Assembly (NCBI RefSeq): GCF_900590755.1
Contig: NZ_UUOC01000025.1
Span: forward strand, 186,001-250,000
Direction: 5' to 3'
DNA: 64,000 bases
Origin: Pseudomonas viridiflava
GTDB taxonomy: Bacteria; Pseudomonadota; Gammaproteobacteria; Pseudomonadales; Pseudomonadaceae
The notes beneath the pieces are model-generated. The model saw only the letters and a program-made list of their open reading frames with translations, was not told where the DNA came from and did not search any database. The position numbers and the translations under genes were made by a program. Shown here piece after piece: positions 18,653-27,647 of the stretch. How positions within the stretch are numbered: position 1 is the first letter of the stretch; every line of letters begins with the position of its first letter.

Positions 18653-19933
18653 GTGGAAGCACATTTGATGGAATGGCTGAATCTCAGCGTGCGCTGGATT
18701 CACATGATTGTCGGCATCGCCTGGATCGGTGCCTCGTTCTACTTCGTCTGGCTGGAAAACAACCTCAACCGGGTTAACCCTCGCGATGGTTTGTCCGGGG
18801 ATTTATGGGCCATTCATGGTGGCGGCATCTACCACCTGGAGAAATACAAACTCGCCCCGCCGACCATGCCCGAGAACCTGCACTGGTTCAAATGGGAAGC
18901 CTATTTCACCTGGCTGTCGGGCGTGGCCCTGCTGTGCGTGGTGTTCTACGCCAACCCGACCCTGTATCTGCTGGCTCCGGGCAGCAGCCTGTCCGGCTTC
19001 GAAGGCGTCGCCCTGGGGTTTGGTTCGCTATTTGTCGGCTGGTTTATTTACAGTTTTCTCTGCGACTCGGCACTGGGCAAACGCCCCGGTCTGCTGGGTT
19101 TGATTCTGTTCGTGCTGGTGATCGCCGCTGCGTACGGCTTCAGCAAGGTGTTCAGCGGACGTGGCGCGTACCTGCATGTGGGCGCGATCATCGGCACCAT
19201 CATGGTCGGCAACGTATTCCGCATCATCATGCCCGCCCAGCGCGCACTGGTGGCGGCCATTGCCGAGAACCGCACGCCGGATCCATCGCTGCCCGCCAAG
19301 GGCCTGCTGCGCTCGCGACATAACAACTACTTCACCCTGCCCGTGCTGTTCATCATGATCAGCAACCACTTCCCGAGCACCTACGGCAGCCCTTATAACT
19401 GGTTGATCCTGGCCGGTATCGGGGTGTTGGCGGTGTTGGTCCGGCATTATTTCAATACCCGGCACAACAGCCACAAATTCGCCTGGACCCTGCCGGTCGC
19501 TGCGCTGGGCATGGTTTGCCTGGCTTACGTCACTGGCCCTGCTGCACCGCCATCGGCAGGCCTGGCGAAGATCGAGTATCAGCCACTGCCCGGGACGGCC
19601 ATTGGCGGTTATCGTCATGACGAAGTCAGACCCGCGCCCGCGCCAGAGCCCGAAGTCGCTAAGGTGAATGCAGTGGATTTCGAGAAAGTCCATGGCGTGA
19701 TCCAGCAACGCTGCACGGTCTGCCATTCCGCCAAACCCACCAGCCAGCTGTTCAGTAGTGCGCCAGCCGGAGTGATGTTCGACACCGCTGAGCAAATCAG
19801 GCAACTGGCGCCTCGCATCCAGGCTCAGGCCGTCACCTCGCAAATCATGCCGCTGGGCAACATCACCCAGATGACTCAGCAGGAAAGAGATTTGATTGGC
19901 GCGTGGGTGACGTCGGGTGCGCAAACTAATTAA
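18653..19933 (+). CDS. puuD: Membrane urate hydroxylase/oxidase PuuD with cytochrome c domain
   Basis: PuuD converts urate to 5-hydroxyisourate and passes electrons to the respiratory chain rather than to oxygen directly. The 426-residue protein has about eight membrane helices in its first 310 residues, beginning WIHMIVGIAWIGASFYFVWLE, and a periplasmic C-terminal domain with a heme c site CTVCH at about residue 353 and MPLGN as a likely Met ligand. The start is GTG at 18653, as in relatives; an ATG five codons later is an alternative. Its heme depends on the ccm genes further along. Confidence 0.93.
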   Translation: MEAHLMEWLNLSVRWIHMIVGIAWIGASFYFVWLENNLNRVNPRDGLSGDLWAIHGGGIYHLEKYKLAPPTMPENLHWFKWEAYFTWLSGVALLCVVFYANPTLYLLAPGSSLSGFEGVALGFGSLFVGWFIYSFLCDSALGKRPGLLGLILFVLVIAAAYGFSKVFSGRGAYLHVGAIIGTIMVGNVFRIIMPAQRALVAAIAENRTPDPSLPAKGLLRSRHNNYFTLPVLFIMISNHFPSTYGSPYNWLILAGIGVLAVLVRHYFNTRHNSHKFAWTLPVAALGMVCLAYVTGPAAPPSAGLAKIEYQPLPGTAIGGYRHDEVRPAPAPEPEVAKVNAVDFEKVHGVIQQRCTVCHSAKPTSQLFSSAPAGVMFDTAEQIRQLAPRIQAQAVTSQIMPLGNITQMTQQERDLIGAWVTSGAQTN

Positions 19934-19941
19934 CCCCCCCC

Positions 19942-20033
19942 CCTGTAGGAGTGAGCTTGCTCGCGATCCGGAATGTCAGTCGATCAATTTTCGTCTGACC
20001 TGACGCCATCGCGAGCAAGCTCACTCCTACAGG
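19942..20033. repeat. REP/BIME palindrome (CTGTAGGAGTGAGCTTGCTC family)
   Basis: The 92-bp inverted repeat lies just after the puuD stop. The position is compatible with protection of the upstream mRNA end. Confidence 0.92.
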
Positions 20034-20180
20034 ATCGTGTTTGCTGCGAGACTGGCGCACACCAATAGTCAATGCCCAACACGCCCCACAATTGTTCGTC
20101 ACGCCCCGTCCCAGAGCACTTGAGCTCGTTGATCCCAGCCAGTATCCTCCGCCGCCGCAGTAAAACCCGTCCGGCTTGAA

Positions 20181-20220
20181 TCCTGACTGACCGGCCAACT
20201 ACCTGACCGACCAGTCAACT
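20181..20220. promoter_or_regulatory. Tandem candidate operators upstream of the tsx-like gene
   Basis: Two adjacent 20-bp units, TCCTGACTGACCGGCCAACT and ACCTGACCGACCAGTCAACT, differ at four positions. Each holds CTGAC-N6-GYCAA, the half-site spacing also seen before xdhA. They lie about 200 bp before the gene start. The binding protein is unknown; the RutR-like regulator at 22646 is the most economical candidate. Confidence 0.45.
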
Positions 20221-20416
20221 GCCGAGTTTTGTTCAAAAAAACCCGAATCGATCGCTTAAACAGCAATCGATAGACTTTTCGTGGCTTTTTTTTCGACCTT
20301 GGCGCAGCTCTTGCTATGTACATAAAGCTGACCAAACAGACATGTTTTAACTGCGCAAAAAAGTGCCCATAAAGAGCACCAGAACAAACCAAATGTATCC
20401 ATCAGGGGAGCAATGA

Positions 20417-21202
20417 ATGAACCGTATTATTTCCAGCGCGATAGTTGCAGGCAGCCTTCTGGCATCCGGCCAAAGCATGGCCGACGGCCTGCTGCAATGG
20501 CAGAGCAACAGCCTGACTTACCTTAACGGTCGCGACTTCGCAGTCAACCCGTCAAACCAGCAGACGTTCACCTTCGAACATGCTGATGGCTGGAAATACG
20601 GCGATAACTTCGTGTTCATCGACAAGATTTTCTACAACGGTAAAGGCGACGCCACCAACGGCGATAACACCTACTACGGTGAAATCTCCCCACGTCTTTC
20701 CATGGGCAAAATCTTTGGCCAGAAGTTTGAATTCGGCCCGATCTCCGACGTGTTGATCGCCGCCACTTATGAGTTTGGCGAAGGCGACAACGAGTCGTAC
20801 CTGATCGGCCCGGCCGTCGACTTGAAAATCCCGGGCTTCGACTACTTCCAGCTGAACTTCTACAAACGCTACACAGACGGCCACCGCGCAGGCTACGGCG
20901 CCTGGCAGGTGACTCCGGTCTGGTCCTACACCATTCCGGTGGGCAAGTCCGACATCCTGATCGACGGTTTTATCGACTGGGTCGTGGACAACAAATCGGA
21001 CCGCAACGGCGAATACAAATCCAACGTCCACTTCAACCCACAAATCAAATACGACCTGGGCAAAGCCATCAACTTGCCTGAGCGTCAGTTGTATGTGGGT
21101 ATTGAATACGACTACTGGTCCGACAAGTACGGCATTGAAGACACCAAGTTCTTTGATACCAACCAGAACACGGCGAGTTTGTTGGTGAAAGTGTTTTTCT
21201 GA
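20417..21202 (+). CDS. Tsx-like nucleoside-specific outer-membrane channel
   Basis: The 261-residue beta-barrel precursor has a signal peptide ending near GQSMA-D and then LLQWQSNSLTYLNG, typical of the Tsx/OmpK family. Aromatic-rich alternating strands follow (FDYFQLNFYKRYTDG, GIEYDYWSDKYGI), and the protein ends in Phe as outer-membrane proteins do. It probably takes up nucleosides or nucleobases that feed the purine pathway upstream. The start at 20417 follows a strong AGGGGAG. The precise substrate cannot be read from the sequence. Confidence 0.88.
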   Translation: MNRIISSAIVAGSLLASGQSMADGLLQWQSNSLTYLNGRDFAVNPSNQQTFTFEHADGWKYGDNFVFIDKIFYNGKGDATNGDNTYYGEISPRLSMGKIFGQKFEFGPISDVLIAATYEFGEGDNESYLIGPAVDLKIPGFDYFQLNFYKRYTDGHRAGYGAWQVTPVWSYTIPVGKSDILIDGFIDWVVDNKSDRNGEYKSNVHFNPQIKYDLGKAINLPERQLYVGIEYDYWSDKYGIEDTKFFDTNQNTASLLVKVFF

Positions 21203-21237
21203 TCAATACATATGATTGGAATAGAACTGCATTTCCT

Positions 21238-21327
21238 GTGGGACCGGCTTTAGCCGGGAAGAGGCCAGAACACCCGATGCATCTGTTGCGTCTGGAATAC
21301 AGCCTTCCCGGCTAAAGCCGGTCCCAC
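21238..21327. repeat. REP/BIME palindrome (GTGGGACCGGCTTTAGCCGG family)
   Basis: The 90-bp inverted repeat lies between the convergent tsx-like gene and the small gene at 21341-21556. Confidence 0.9.
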
Positions 21328-21340
21328 TGGCGCTATGCGC

Positions 21341-21556
21341 TTACTCCCAAGGCAACCGTTTACCCGCTCGCACTTTCGAATTGATCGACCGCAGCAATTG
21401 CAGTGGATCGCTGTCGGTCCGGGCGTGGCTTTGTTCGTCGACCCAGGCCGAGACTTGTTTACGGTCCAGGCTGGGTCGCAAGTGCAGTATTTCTACCAGT
21501 TGGCGCTCGCACTGTTGGGCGTAAGCCACCACGCTGGAAAACAGAGGACTGTTCAT
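21341..21556 (-). CDS. Small hypothetical protein downstream of the DUF808 gene
   Basis: This 71-residue protein (MNSPLFSSVVAYAQQCERQL... ending GKRLPWE) is not one I recognise. It is basic and soluble, with no signal peptide or membrane segment. It starts 16 bp after the DUF808 gene on the same strand, which suggests an operon. The tail pattern LLRSINSKVRAGKRLPWE looks like a genuine conserved end rather than random translation. Confidence 0.6.
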   Translation of the reverse strand: MNSPLFSSVVAYAQQCERQLVEILHLRPSLDRKQVSAWVDEQSHARTDSDPLQLLRSINSKVRAGKRLPWE

Positions 21557-21572
21557 GGGGTCAACTTGCCTC

Positions 21573-22481
21573 TCAGGCCCTGATGAGTTTCCAGATCTTG
21601 CCCGCCATCGTAACCACTAGCAGGACCAACGCACCGGCGATGATACCGGCGACGGCGTCCAGCAGAGTAGGCACGATCATCGAAAAACCTCCCACAGCCT
21701 GAGCGGCATGCTCAGTCACGCCTTCGATCCAGTGATGAACCGCTGGCACGCCGTGAGTGAGGATCCCGCCGCCGACCATGAACATCGCCGCAGTGCCCAC
21801 GATGGAGAGGATTTTCATCAGCACCGGGGCCAGCCACAACAAGCCGGAGCCGATGCCCTGCACCGCGGATTTGGCGCTCTTCTTCAGATACAGACCCAAG
21901 TCATCCAGCTTGACGATGCCGGCCACCAGCCCATAAACGCCGATGGTGATCAGCACTGCAACGATCACCAGCACGCCAACCTGATCCAGAAACGGCCGGG
22001 TCGACACCACGCCCAAGGCCAGCACGATAATCTCGGCCGAGAGAATGAAGTCGGTACGAATTGCACCTTTGATGCGCTCTTTCTCGAAGGCCACCATGTC
22101 GACATTCTGGTCATTGGCGGCGCGCTTGCGTTCTTGACGCTCCTGCTCGGTCTCCGGATGCAGCCATTTATGGGAGATTTTCTCAAAGCCCTCGAAACAC
22201 AGAAACGCGCCGCCAATCATCAACAACGGGAGGATTGCCCAGTCCGCGAACGCACTGATCAGCAGCGCCGCTGGCACCAGAATCGCCTTGTTGAGCAACG
22301 ACCCTTTGGCCACCGCCCACACCACCGGCAGCTCGCGATCAGCGGACACGCCGGTGACTTGCTGCGCGTTGAGGGCCAGGTCGTCGCCCAGCACGCCAGC
22401 GGTTTTTTTGGCCGCCAGCGACACATCATCGAGCAGTGTTGCGATGTCATCCAACAGGGTCAGCAAGCTTCCAGCAGCCAC
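21573..22481 (-). CDS. DUF808 (YedI-like) inner-membrane protein
   Basis: The 302-residue membrane protein has the family N-terminus [20 protein letters not shown] and [20 protein letters not shown]. Four or more hydrophobic segments follow ([48 protein letters not shown]; the C-terminal [11 protein letters not shown]). I prefer GTG at 22481, eight bases after AAGGA, to a TTG two codons earlier that is too close. The function of DUF808 proteins is not established. It is divergent from the TetR gene. Confidence 0.88.
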   Translation of the reverse strand: MAAGSLLTLLDDIATLLDDVSLAAKKTAGVLGDDLALNAQQVTGVSADRELPVVWAVAKGSLLNKAILVPAALLISAFADWAILPLLMIGGAFLCFEGFEKISHKWLHPETEQERQERKRAANDQNVDMVAFEKERIKGAIRTDFILSAEIIVLALGVVSTRPFLDQVGVLVIVAVLITIGVYGLVAGIVKLDDLGLYLKKSAKSAVQGIGSGLLWLAPVLMKILSIVGTAAMFMVGGGILTHGVPAVHHWIEGVTEHAAQAVGGFSMIVPTLLDAVAGIIAGALVLLVVTMAGKIWKLIRA

Positions 22482-22645
22482 AGGCAATATCCTTGAACAG
22501 TCGTAGAGGGAATATCAGAGCACAATAGATGCCGCGCCGGGCCATTGATTCACTGCGCGAGCCGCGTACAAGGGCAATCTTGAGCGGTTCACGAGGCCGG
22601 TGCTACCATGCGCAACCGCCGACCGGGCAAGGAAACCTCTGGTTT

Positions 22646-23257
22646 ATGAGCAGTATTCGCGAGCGCAACAAAGAGCTGATCCTGAGCGCAGCCAGTGAAG
22701 AGTTTGCCGACAAGGGCTTCGCTGCGACCAAGACCAGCGACATCGCCGCCAAGGCGGGGGTGCCCAAGCCCAACGTCTATTACTACTTCAAGTCAAAGGA
22801 AAACCTTTATCGCGAGGTGCTCGAAAGCATTATCGAGCCGATCCTGCAGGCTTCGACACCCTTCAATCGCGACGGCATACCCGCTGAGGTGCTCAGCGCT
22901 TACATTCGCTCCAAGATTGTGATCTCCCGGGACCTGCCGTTTGCGTCCAAGGTGTTCGCCAGCGAAATCATGCACGGCGCGCCGCACCTGACGCCGGAGC
23001 AGGTCGAGCAGCTCAATGGCCAGGCCAGGCACAATATCGAGTGCATCCAGGGCTGGATCGACAGTGGCCAGATCGCTGCCATCGACCCGCATCACCTGAT
23101 GTTCACCATCTGGGCCGCGACCCAGACCTACGCCGATTTCGACTGGCAGATCTCCACCGTCACCGGCAAGACCAAGCTCGACGACAGTGATTACGAAGCG
23201 GCGACCCAGACGATTATCCGGTTGGTGCTTAAAGGGTGCGCGCCGGATATCGTTTGA
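22646..23257 (+). CDS. TetR-family regulator, RutR-like
   Basis: The 203-residue repressor has an N-terminal TetR helix-turn-helix (SSIRERNKELILSAASEEFA, then TSDIAAKAGVPKPNVYYYFKSKENLY, about residues 5-55). Its C-terminal domain, with FASEIMHGAPHLTPEQ and FTIWAATQTYADFDWQI, matches the RutR/YcdC type that binds pyrimidines in E. coli. I chose the ATG at 22646; an extension to 22529 has no family support. RutR of E. coli recognises TTGAC-N6-GTCAA, and similar sites occur before xdhA and the tsx-like gene here, so it may be the purine/pyrimidine regulator of the cluster. Confidence 0.9.
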   Translation: MSSIRERNKELILSAASEEFADKGFAATKTSDIAAKAGVPKPNVYYYFKSKENLYREVLESIIEPILQASTPFNRDGIPAEVLSAYIRSKIVISRDLPFASKVFASEIMHGAPHLTPEQVEQLNGQARHNIECIQGWIDSGQIAAIDPHHLMFTIWAATQTYADFDWQISTVTGKTKLDDSDYEAATQTIIRLVLKGCAPDIV

Positions 23258-23260
23258 CCT

Positions 23261-23336
23261 CTGTAGGAGCTGCCGAAGGCTGCGAAGGCATTTTTCCGGA
23301 CACACCGCTGTTCGCAGCCTTCGGCAGCTCCTACAG
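23261..23336. repeat. REP palindrome (CTGTAGGAGCTGCCGAAGGC family)
   Basis: The 76-bp inverted repeat follows the TetR stop and precedes a terminator. It matches the copy at 17994-18069 in its arms. Confidence 0.9.
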
Positions 23337-23364
23337 GTACACCGTCCCTGGTTATCCCGCAGAT

Positions 23365-23396
23365 AACAAAAAACCCGCCGAAGCGGGTTTTTTGTT
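23365..23396 (+). terminator. Rho-independent terminator after the TetR gene
   Basis: The stem AAACCCGC/GCGGGTTT with a CGAA tetraloop is flanked by A and T runs, so it could work in both directions. Confidence 0.9.
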
Positions 23397-23744
23397 GACC
23401 ATCCGACATCCTGTCAGCAGCCGTCCTGGCGGTGGTCAATCATCCTTGATTCCGAAACACTTCCTTTGCTTCGGGGTTGGATCCAATGTACTGCTCAAAT
23501 GTGACAGAACATAGAGCGTATTTCTTCTCTTCTTGTAAGCCTTTGGCCATACCGCGAATTATTTGAAGAATCTTCCTACCGCTCACTCAGGTTTATCCTT
23601 TCAGCGCCGACATCCACTTTAGTAGCGTGTGGCTAGACGACAGGCATCAAAGGGCTATTATCGGGGCGAGACTGAACCCGGTGGTGTATCCAACGGCGCA
23701 AAGCGCTCGAAACACATAAAAAAAATAATACGGAGCAACCGGTC

Positions 23745-25376
23745 ATGACCATGCGCAGTTTATCCATCAGCCGCCGACTCTGGCTGATCCTCATCGTCTC
23801 CGTACTGATGCTGTTCATCCTGGCAGCCGCCCTGCTCAAACAGGTGCACACGGACCTCTATGCCGCCAAAGCCGAAAAAACCATGCACGTGGTGCAGAGC
23901 ACCAGTGGCGTGCTGGAGTACTTCCATGGTCTGGAGACCGCTGGCACGCTGACTCAGGAACAGGCGCAGAAACAGGCGCTGGATGCCATTCGCGGGCTGC
24001 GCTACAACCAGAACGATTATTTCTGGATCAACGATTTGCGCCCGGTGATGATCATGCACCCGGTCAGCGTCAAGTTGAACGGTCAGGACCTCTCGGCAAT
24101 CAAGGACCCGGATGGCTTCGCGGTCTTCAATGAAATGGTTGCCGTGGCCAAAGCCAAGGGTGCCGGGATGATTCAATACCGCTGGCCCAAGCCTGGCGCG
24201 GCTGATCCGGTGCCGAAAATCTCCTACGTGCAGTTGTTCGCCCCCTGGGGCTGGATTGTTGGCTCGGGGGTTTATGTGGATGACGTGCAGGCAGAGTTCC
24301 GCCAGCAGATGATCAATGCTGCGCTGTTCAGCCTGGCAATCATCGCCGTGATGGCGTTGCTGGTTATCCTCATCGCCCGCAGTATTGTGCAGCCGTTGCG
24401 TGAATCGGTGCAGGCCATGGCTGACATCGCCAGTGGCGAGAGTGACCTGACCCGCACCCTGCAAACCCAGGGCAATGATGAGGTCACGCAACTGGCCCGG
24501 CACTTCAACGCCTTCACAGCCAAGCTGCGCGGCGTGATCACACAATTGCAGGCATCCGCCTCAGGCCTGGAGCGAGCGTCTTCGGAGCTGGGCAGCAGTG
24601 CTGAACAGGCTCAGGCCCGCAGCCAGCAGCAGTCGCAGCAGATGGAGTTGGTCGCTACCGCGGTCAATGAAGTGACCTACGGCGTCCAGGACGTGGCGAA
24701 GAACGCCGAGCATGCAGCCAAGGAAATGCGCGACGCTGAATCCCAGGCGCATCAGGGTCAGGTCAACATCGACAGCAGCCTGCGCCAGATCGATCACCTG
24801 TCCGGCACCATCGGCCAGGCGGTGGAAGTGATCCGTACGCTGGCATCGGAAAGCACCCAGATTGGGGGCGTGCTTGAGGTGATCAGCTCGATTGCCGAAC
24901 AGACCAACCTGCTGGCGCTCAACGCCGCCATCGAAGCGGCTCGGGCCGGAGAACAGGGTCGCGGTTTTGCCGTAGTGGCAGATGAAGTCAGGTTGCTGGC
25001 ACAACGCACCCAGAAGTCCACGGCGGAAATTCAGGGCATGATCGAACGCTTGCAGAAGCATTCCGATGCGGCCGTGAAAGTCATTGCCGACAGCAGCCAC
25101 TCGTCGCAACTGACCATCGAGCAAGCCAATCAGGCGGGGCAAAGCCTCACGTCGATCAGCCAGGCATTGCGCAACCTCAACAGCCTCAACGCCTCCATCG
25201 CCAGCGCCACCCTGCAGCAATCCCACGTGGTGGAGGACATCAACCAGAACGTCACCCAGGCTGCGCAGCTGTCGCAAAGCACCGCACTGGCCGCCGTCCA
25301 CTCCAGCGAGGCCAGCCTGCATTTGCGCGGGTTGAGTGAGCAGTTGAATGGGTTGTTGCGGCAGTTCAGGGTTTAG
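23745..25376 (+). CDS. Methyl-accepting chemotaxis protein with a single Cache domain
   Basis: This is a 543-residue transmembrane chemoreceptor. Membrane helix 1 (about residues 11-30) is followed by a periplasmic sCache-type domain carrying the signature [15 protein letters not shown] and, later, [16 protein letters not shown]. Helix 2 lies at about 190-210, then a HAMP domain ([18 protein letters not shown]) and a signalling domain whose hairpin tip is [20 protein letters not shown] near 381-400. No C-terminal CheR-binding pentapeptide is present. Similar receptors sense small organic acids such as malate in P. aeruginosa, but the ligand here is unknown. Confidence 0.93.
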   Translation: MTMRSLSISRRLWLILIVSVLMLFILAAALLKQVHTDLYAAKAEKTMHVVQSTSGVLEYFHGLETAGTLTQEQAQKQALDAIRGLRYNQNDYFWINDLRPVMIMHPVSVKLNGQDLSAIKDPDGFAVFNEMVAVAKAKGAGMIQYRWPKPGAADPVPKISYVQLFAPWGWIVGSGVYVDDVQAEFRQQMINAALFSLAIIAVMALLVILIARSIVQPLRESVQAMADIASGESDLTRTLQTQGNDEVTQLARHFNAFTAKLRGVITQLQASASGLERASSELGSSAEQAQARSQQQSQQMELVATAVNEVTYGVQDVAKNAEHAAKEMRDAESQAHQGQVNIDSSLRQIDHLSGTIGQAVEVIRTLASESTQIGGVLEVISSIAEQTNLLALNAAIEAARAGEQGRGFAVVADEVRLLAQRTQKSTAEIQGMIERLQKHSDAAVKVIADSSHSSQLTIEQANQAGQSLTSISQALRNLNSLNASIASATLQQSHVVEDINQNVTQAAQLSQSTALAAVHSSEASLHLRGLSEQLNGLLRQFRV

Positions 25377-25390
25377 GATCGTACATCCCC

Positions 25391-25497
25391 TGTGGGACCG
25401 GCTTTAGCCGGGAAGGCTCTATTACTGACGATGCAAATGCATTGCTTGTACCGGCCCATTCCCGGCTAAAGCGGAGCGCCGCCCGGCCGGTCCCACA
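25391..25497. repeat. Extended REP palindrome with a GCGGAGCGCCGCCCGG insert
   Basis: The left arm is the standard GTGGGACCGGCTTTAGCCGG. The right arm is interrupted by GGAGCGCCGCCCGG inside the GCTAAAGC...CCGGTCCCAC half. The variant and about 35 bp of 3' flank recur at 53087-53240, so the unit is larger than the classical REP. Confidence 0.85.
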
Positions 25498-25603
25498 AAA
25501 AAGTGCATTGCAGGCCAACATAGATCTCCCACAGGTTCCGCACTTGGCAGTCCTGCCGCCCGAACCTGCGTAAACTGTCGCGATCTTCGATCCGGAAAAC
25601 ACC

Positions 25604-26437
25604 ATGGACAGCAGCATCAGTCGCCGCGAACAGTTACGCATCGTTATCTTCCAGACCGACACTCCCAAAGGGCGGCTCTTTGACCAGATTCTGCTGGCGG
25701 TCATTCTGCTCAGTCTGGTGGTGGTCATCCTCGACAGCGTCCCGGCAGTCCACAGCAACTACGGCGCGCTGCTGGCTTATGTCGAATGGGGCTTCACCGC
25801 CATTTTCCTCATCGAATACGGCTTGCGCCTGTACTGCTCCCCTCGCCCGCTGCAATACGCGTTCAGCTTTTATGGCCTGGTGGATTTGCTCGCCATCGTG
25901 CCCGGCATCCTGGCGATCTATTACAGCGATGCGCAGTACCTGTTGATCATCAGGGTCATCCGCATGCTGCGGATTTTCCGTGTGCTCAAGCTCAGCCCGT
26001 ATCTCAAGCAAGCCAACTACTTGCTGTCGGCACTGCGCGGCAGCAAACAGAAAATCATCGTGTTTCTGGTCAGCGTCTCGACCCTGGTGGTGGTGTTCGG
26101 CACGCTGATGTACGTGATCGAAGGCCCGGAGCATGGCTTTACCAGCATTCCCAAAGGCATTTACTGGGCGATCGTAACGCTCACGACGGTCGGTTACGGC
26201 GACATCGTGCCCCGCACACCCGTGGGCCAGATGCTCTCCGCGCTGGTGATGATCACCGGTTACTCGATCATCGCCGTACCCACCGGCATCTTTACCGCCG
26301 AACTGGCGACGGCCATGCGCGGTGAACAGCTCAAACACGATTGCCCGGTCTGCTCGAAGAATGCCCACGAACATGGCGCAGTTTTTTGTTCACGGTGCGG
26401 TAACGCGCTTTTCCCGAAGGTAGAAAATAAGGCATAA
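25604..26437 (+). CDS. Voltage-gated potassium channel (Kv-type) with C-terminal zinc ribbon
   Basis: The 277-residue six-helix inner-membrane channel has an arginine-rich S4 helix RVIRMLRIFRVLKL (about 117-130), the selectivity filter TTVGYGD (194-200) and an S6 helix ending near 235. The cytoplasmic tail ends in a CPVC...CSRC pattern (Cys247, 250, 262, 265) typical of a zinc ribbon, so channel assembly or gating may depend on a metal. From memory a related gene (PA1496) sits near cysP in P. aeruginosa. It lies 143 bp before the sulfate-binding protein gene. Confidence 0.92.
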   Translation: MDSSISRREQLRIVIFQTDTPKGRLFDQILLAVILLSLVVVILDSVPAVHSNYGALLAYVEWGFTAIFLIEYGLRLYCSPRPLQYAFSFYGLVDLLAIVPGILAIYYSDAQYLLIIRVIRMLRIFRVLKLSPYLKQANYLLSALRGSKQKIIVFLVSVSTLVVVFGTLMYVIEGPEHGFTSIPKGIYWAIVTLTTVGYGDIVPRTPVGQMLSALVMITGYSIIAVPTGIFTAELATAMRGEQLKHDCPVCSKNAHEHGAVFCSRCGNALFPKVENKA

Positions 26438-26497
26438 GCAAATGCCTTTTAAGTCTTTAGGCGCCTATGCCTGCCCGGCTATAGTCGCGGGCACTAA

Positions 26498-26553
26498 GCC
26501 ATCAATTTCGGGCCGTCAACTTCGGGCCATCAAGTTCAGGCCATCAACGTCTG
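26498..26553. repeat. Four 14-bp direct repeats upstream of the sulfate-binding protein gene
   Basis: Units GCCATCAATTTCGG, GCCGTCAACTTCGG, GCCATCAAGTTCAG and GCCATCAACGTCTG are contiguous and end 27 bp before the start at 26581. They would lie in the promoter or 5' leader. This is direct observation; any role in sulfur control is inference. Confidence 0.75.
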
Positions 26554-26580
26554 TACATCCACAAAAAAAGGAATTGCGCA

Positions 26581-27582
26581 GTGAACAAACTTTTCGCCGC
26601 TTCGTTACTGGCCGCTGGCCTGGCTTTCGGGGGCGCGGCACAGGCCGCTGCACCGACCCTGCTCAACGTCTCGTATGACGTGATGCGGGACTTCTACAAG
26701 GACTACAACGCTGCGTTCCAGAAGCACTGGCAAGCCGAGCATAAAGAAAACATAACTGTGCAGATGTCCTTCGGCGGCTCCAGCAAACAAGCCCGCTCGG
26801 TCATCGACGGCCTGCCTGCTGATGTGATCACCATGAACATGGCCACCGACATCAACGCCTTGGCAGATAACGGCAAACTGGTCCCTGACAATTGGGTGAC
26901 GCGCCTTCCGAACAACAGCGCGCCATTCACCTCAGCCACGGTTTTCATCGTGCGCAAGGGCAACCCCAAGGCCCTGAAAGACTGGAACGACCTGGTCAAG
27001 GACGGCGTGGAAGTCATCGTGCCTAACCCGAAAACCTCGGGTAACGGCCGCTACACCTACCTATCGGCATGGGGCTATACCCTGAAAAATGGCGGTGATG
27101 AAGCAGCAGCCAAAAAGTTCGTGGGTGACCTGTTCAAACATGTACCGGTTCTGGATACCGGTGGCCGTGGCGCCACTACCACCTTCATGACCAACCAGAT
27201 CGGCGACGTGCTGGTGACCTTCGAAAACGAAGCAGAAATGATCGCCCGTGAATTCGGCCGTGATCAGTTTGAAGTGGTCTACCCAAGCGTGTCCGCCGAA
27301 GCCGAGCCGCCAGTGAGCGTGGTGGATAAAGTTGTCGACAAGAAACAAAGCCGCGCCGCCGCCGAGGAATACCTGAAATACCTGTGGTCCCCTGAAGGCC
27401 AGGAAATCGCCGCCGCCAACTACCTGCGTCCTCGCGACCCAGCGATCCTGGCCAAATACACCGACCGCTTCCCGAAAGTCGACTTCCTCTCGGTAGAGAA
27501 GACCTTCGGCGACTGGCGCACCGTGCAGAAAACCCATTTTGCTGATGGTGGGGTGTTTGATCAGATTTATACGGGTAAGTGA
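26581..27582 (+). CDS. cysP: Periplasmic sulfate/thiosulfate-binding protein
   Basis: The 333-residue solute-binding protein has a signal peptide (MNKLFAASLLAAGLAFGGAA-QA). The sulfate-binding family motifs include LLNVSYDVMRDFYKDYN, FGGSSKQARSVIDGL, VFIVRKGNPK, NPKTSGNGRYTYLSAWGY and YLRPRDPAIL. The start is GTG at 26581 after AAGGAATT. A terminator follows at once, so no permease or ATPase genes are linked; it must use CysTWA components encoded elsewhere. The choice of cysP over sbp rests on recalled gene order (PA1493) and is not certain. Confidence 0.9.
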   Translation: MNKLFAASLLAAGLAFGGAAQAAAPTLLNVSYDVMRDFYKDYNAAFQKHWQAEHKENITVQMSFGGSSKQARSVIDGLPADVITMNMATDINALADNGKLVPDNWVTRLPNNSAPFTSATVFIVRKGNPKALKDWNDLVKDGVEVIVPNPKTSGNGRYTYLSAWGYTLKNGGDEAAAKKFVGDLFKHVPVLDTGGRGATTTFMTNQIGDVLVTFENEAEMIAREFGRDQFEVVYPSVSAEAEPPVSVVDKVVDKKQSRAAAEEYLKYLWSPEGQEIAAANYLRPRDPAILAKYTDRFPKVDFLSVEKTFGDWRTVQKTHFADGGVFDQIYTGK

Positions 27583-27600
27583 TTTACCTGAATTGAAATG

Positions 27601-27631
27601 AAAAACGGCGACCCTAGGGTCGCCGTTTTTT
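27601..27631 (+). terminator. Rho-independent terminator after the sulfate-binding protein gene
   Basis: The 14-bp inverted repeat AAAAACGGCGACCC/GGGTCGCCGTTTTT with a TA loop ends in a T run. It starts 18 bp after the stop and is likely bidirectional. Confidence 0.93.
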
Positions 27632-27647
27632 GTGTTCGGTCATTTTT

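Larger units (their letters stand above)
19934..20416. other. puuD/tsx intergenic region
   Basis: This 483-bp stretch contains the REP at 19942-20033 and a 20-bp imperfect direct repeat at 20181-20220 with CTGAC-N6-GYCAA half-sites. An AT-rich segment (20220-20400) probably holds the tsx promoter and leader, and the Shine-Dalgarno AGGGGAG is near 20403. I see no gene in it. Confidence 0.6.
23258..23744. other. Intergenic region between the TetR and chemoreceptor genes
   Basis: This 487-bp stretch holds a REP (23261-23336) and a terminator (23365-23396), then about 340 bp in which I see no gene or clear repeat. A GGAG Shine-Dalgarno lies before the chemoreceptor start. AT-rich DNA around 23510-23580 may carry its promoter. 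Confidence 0.5.
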
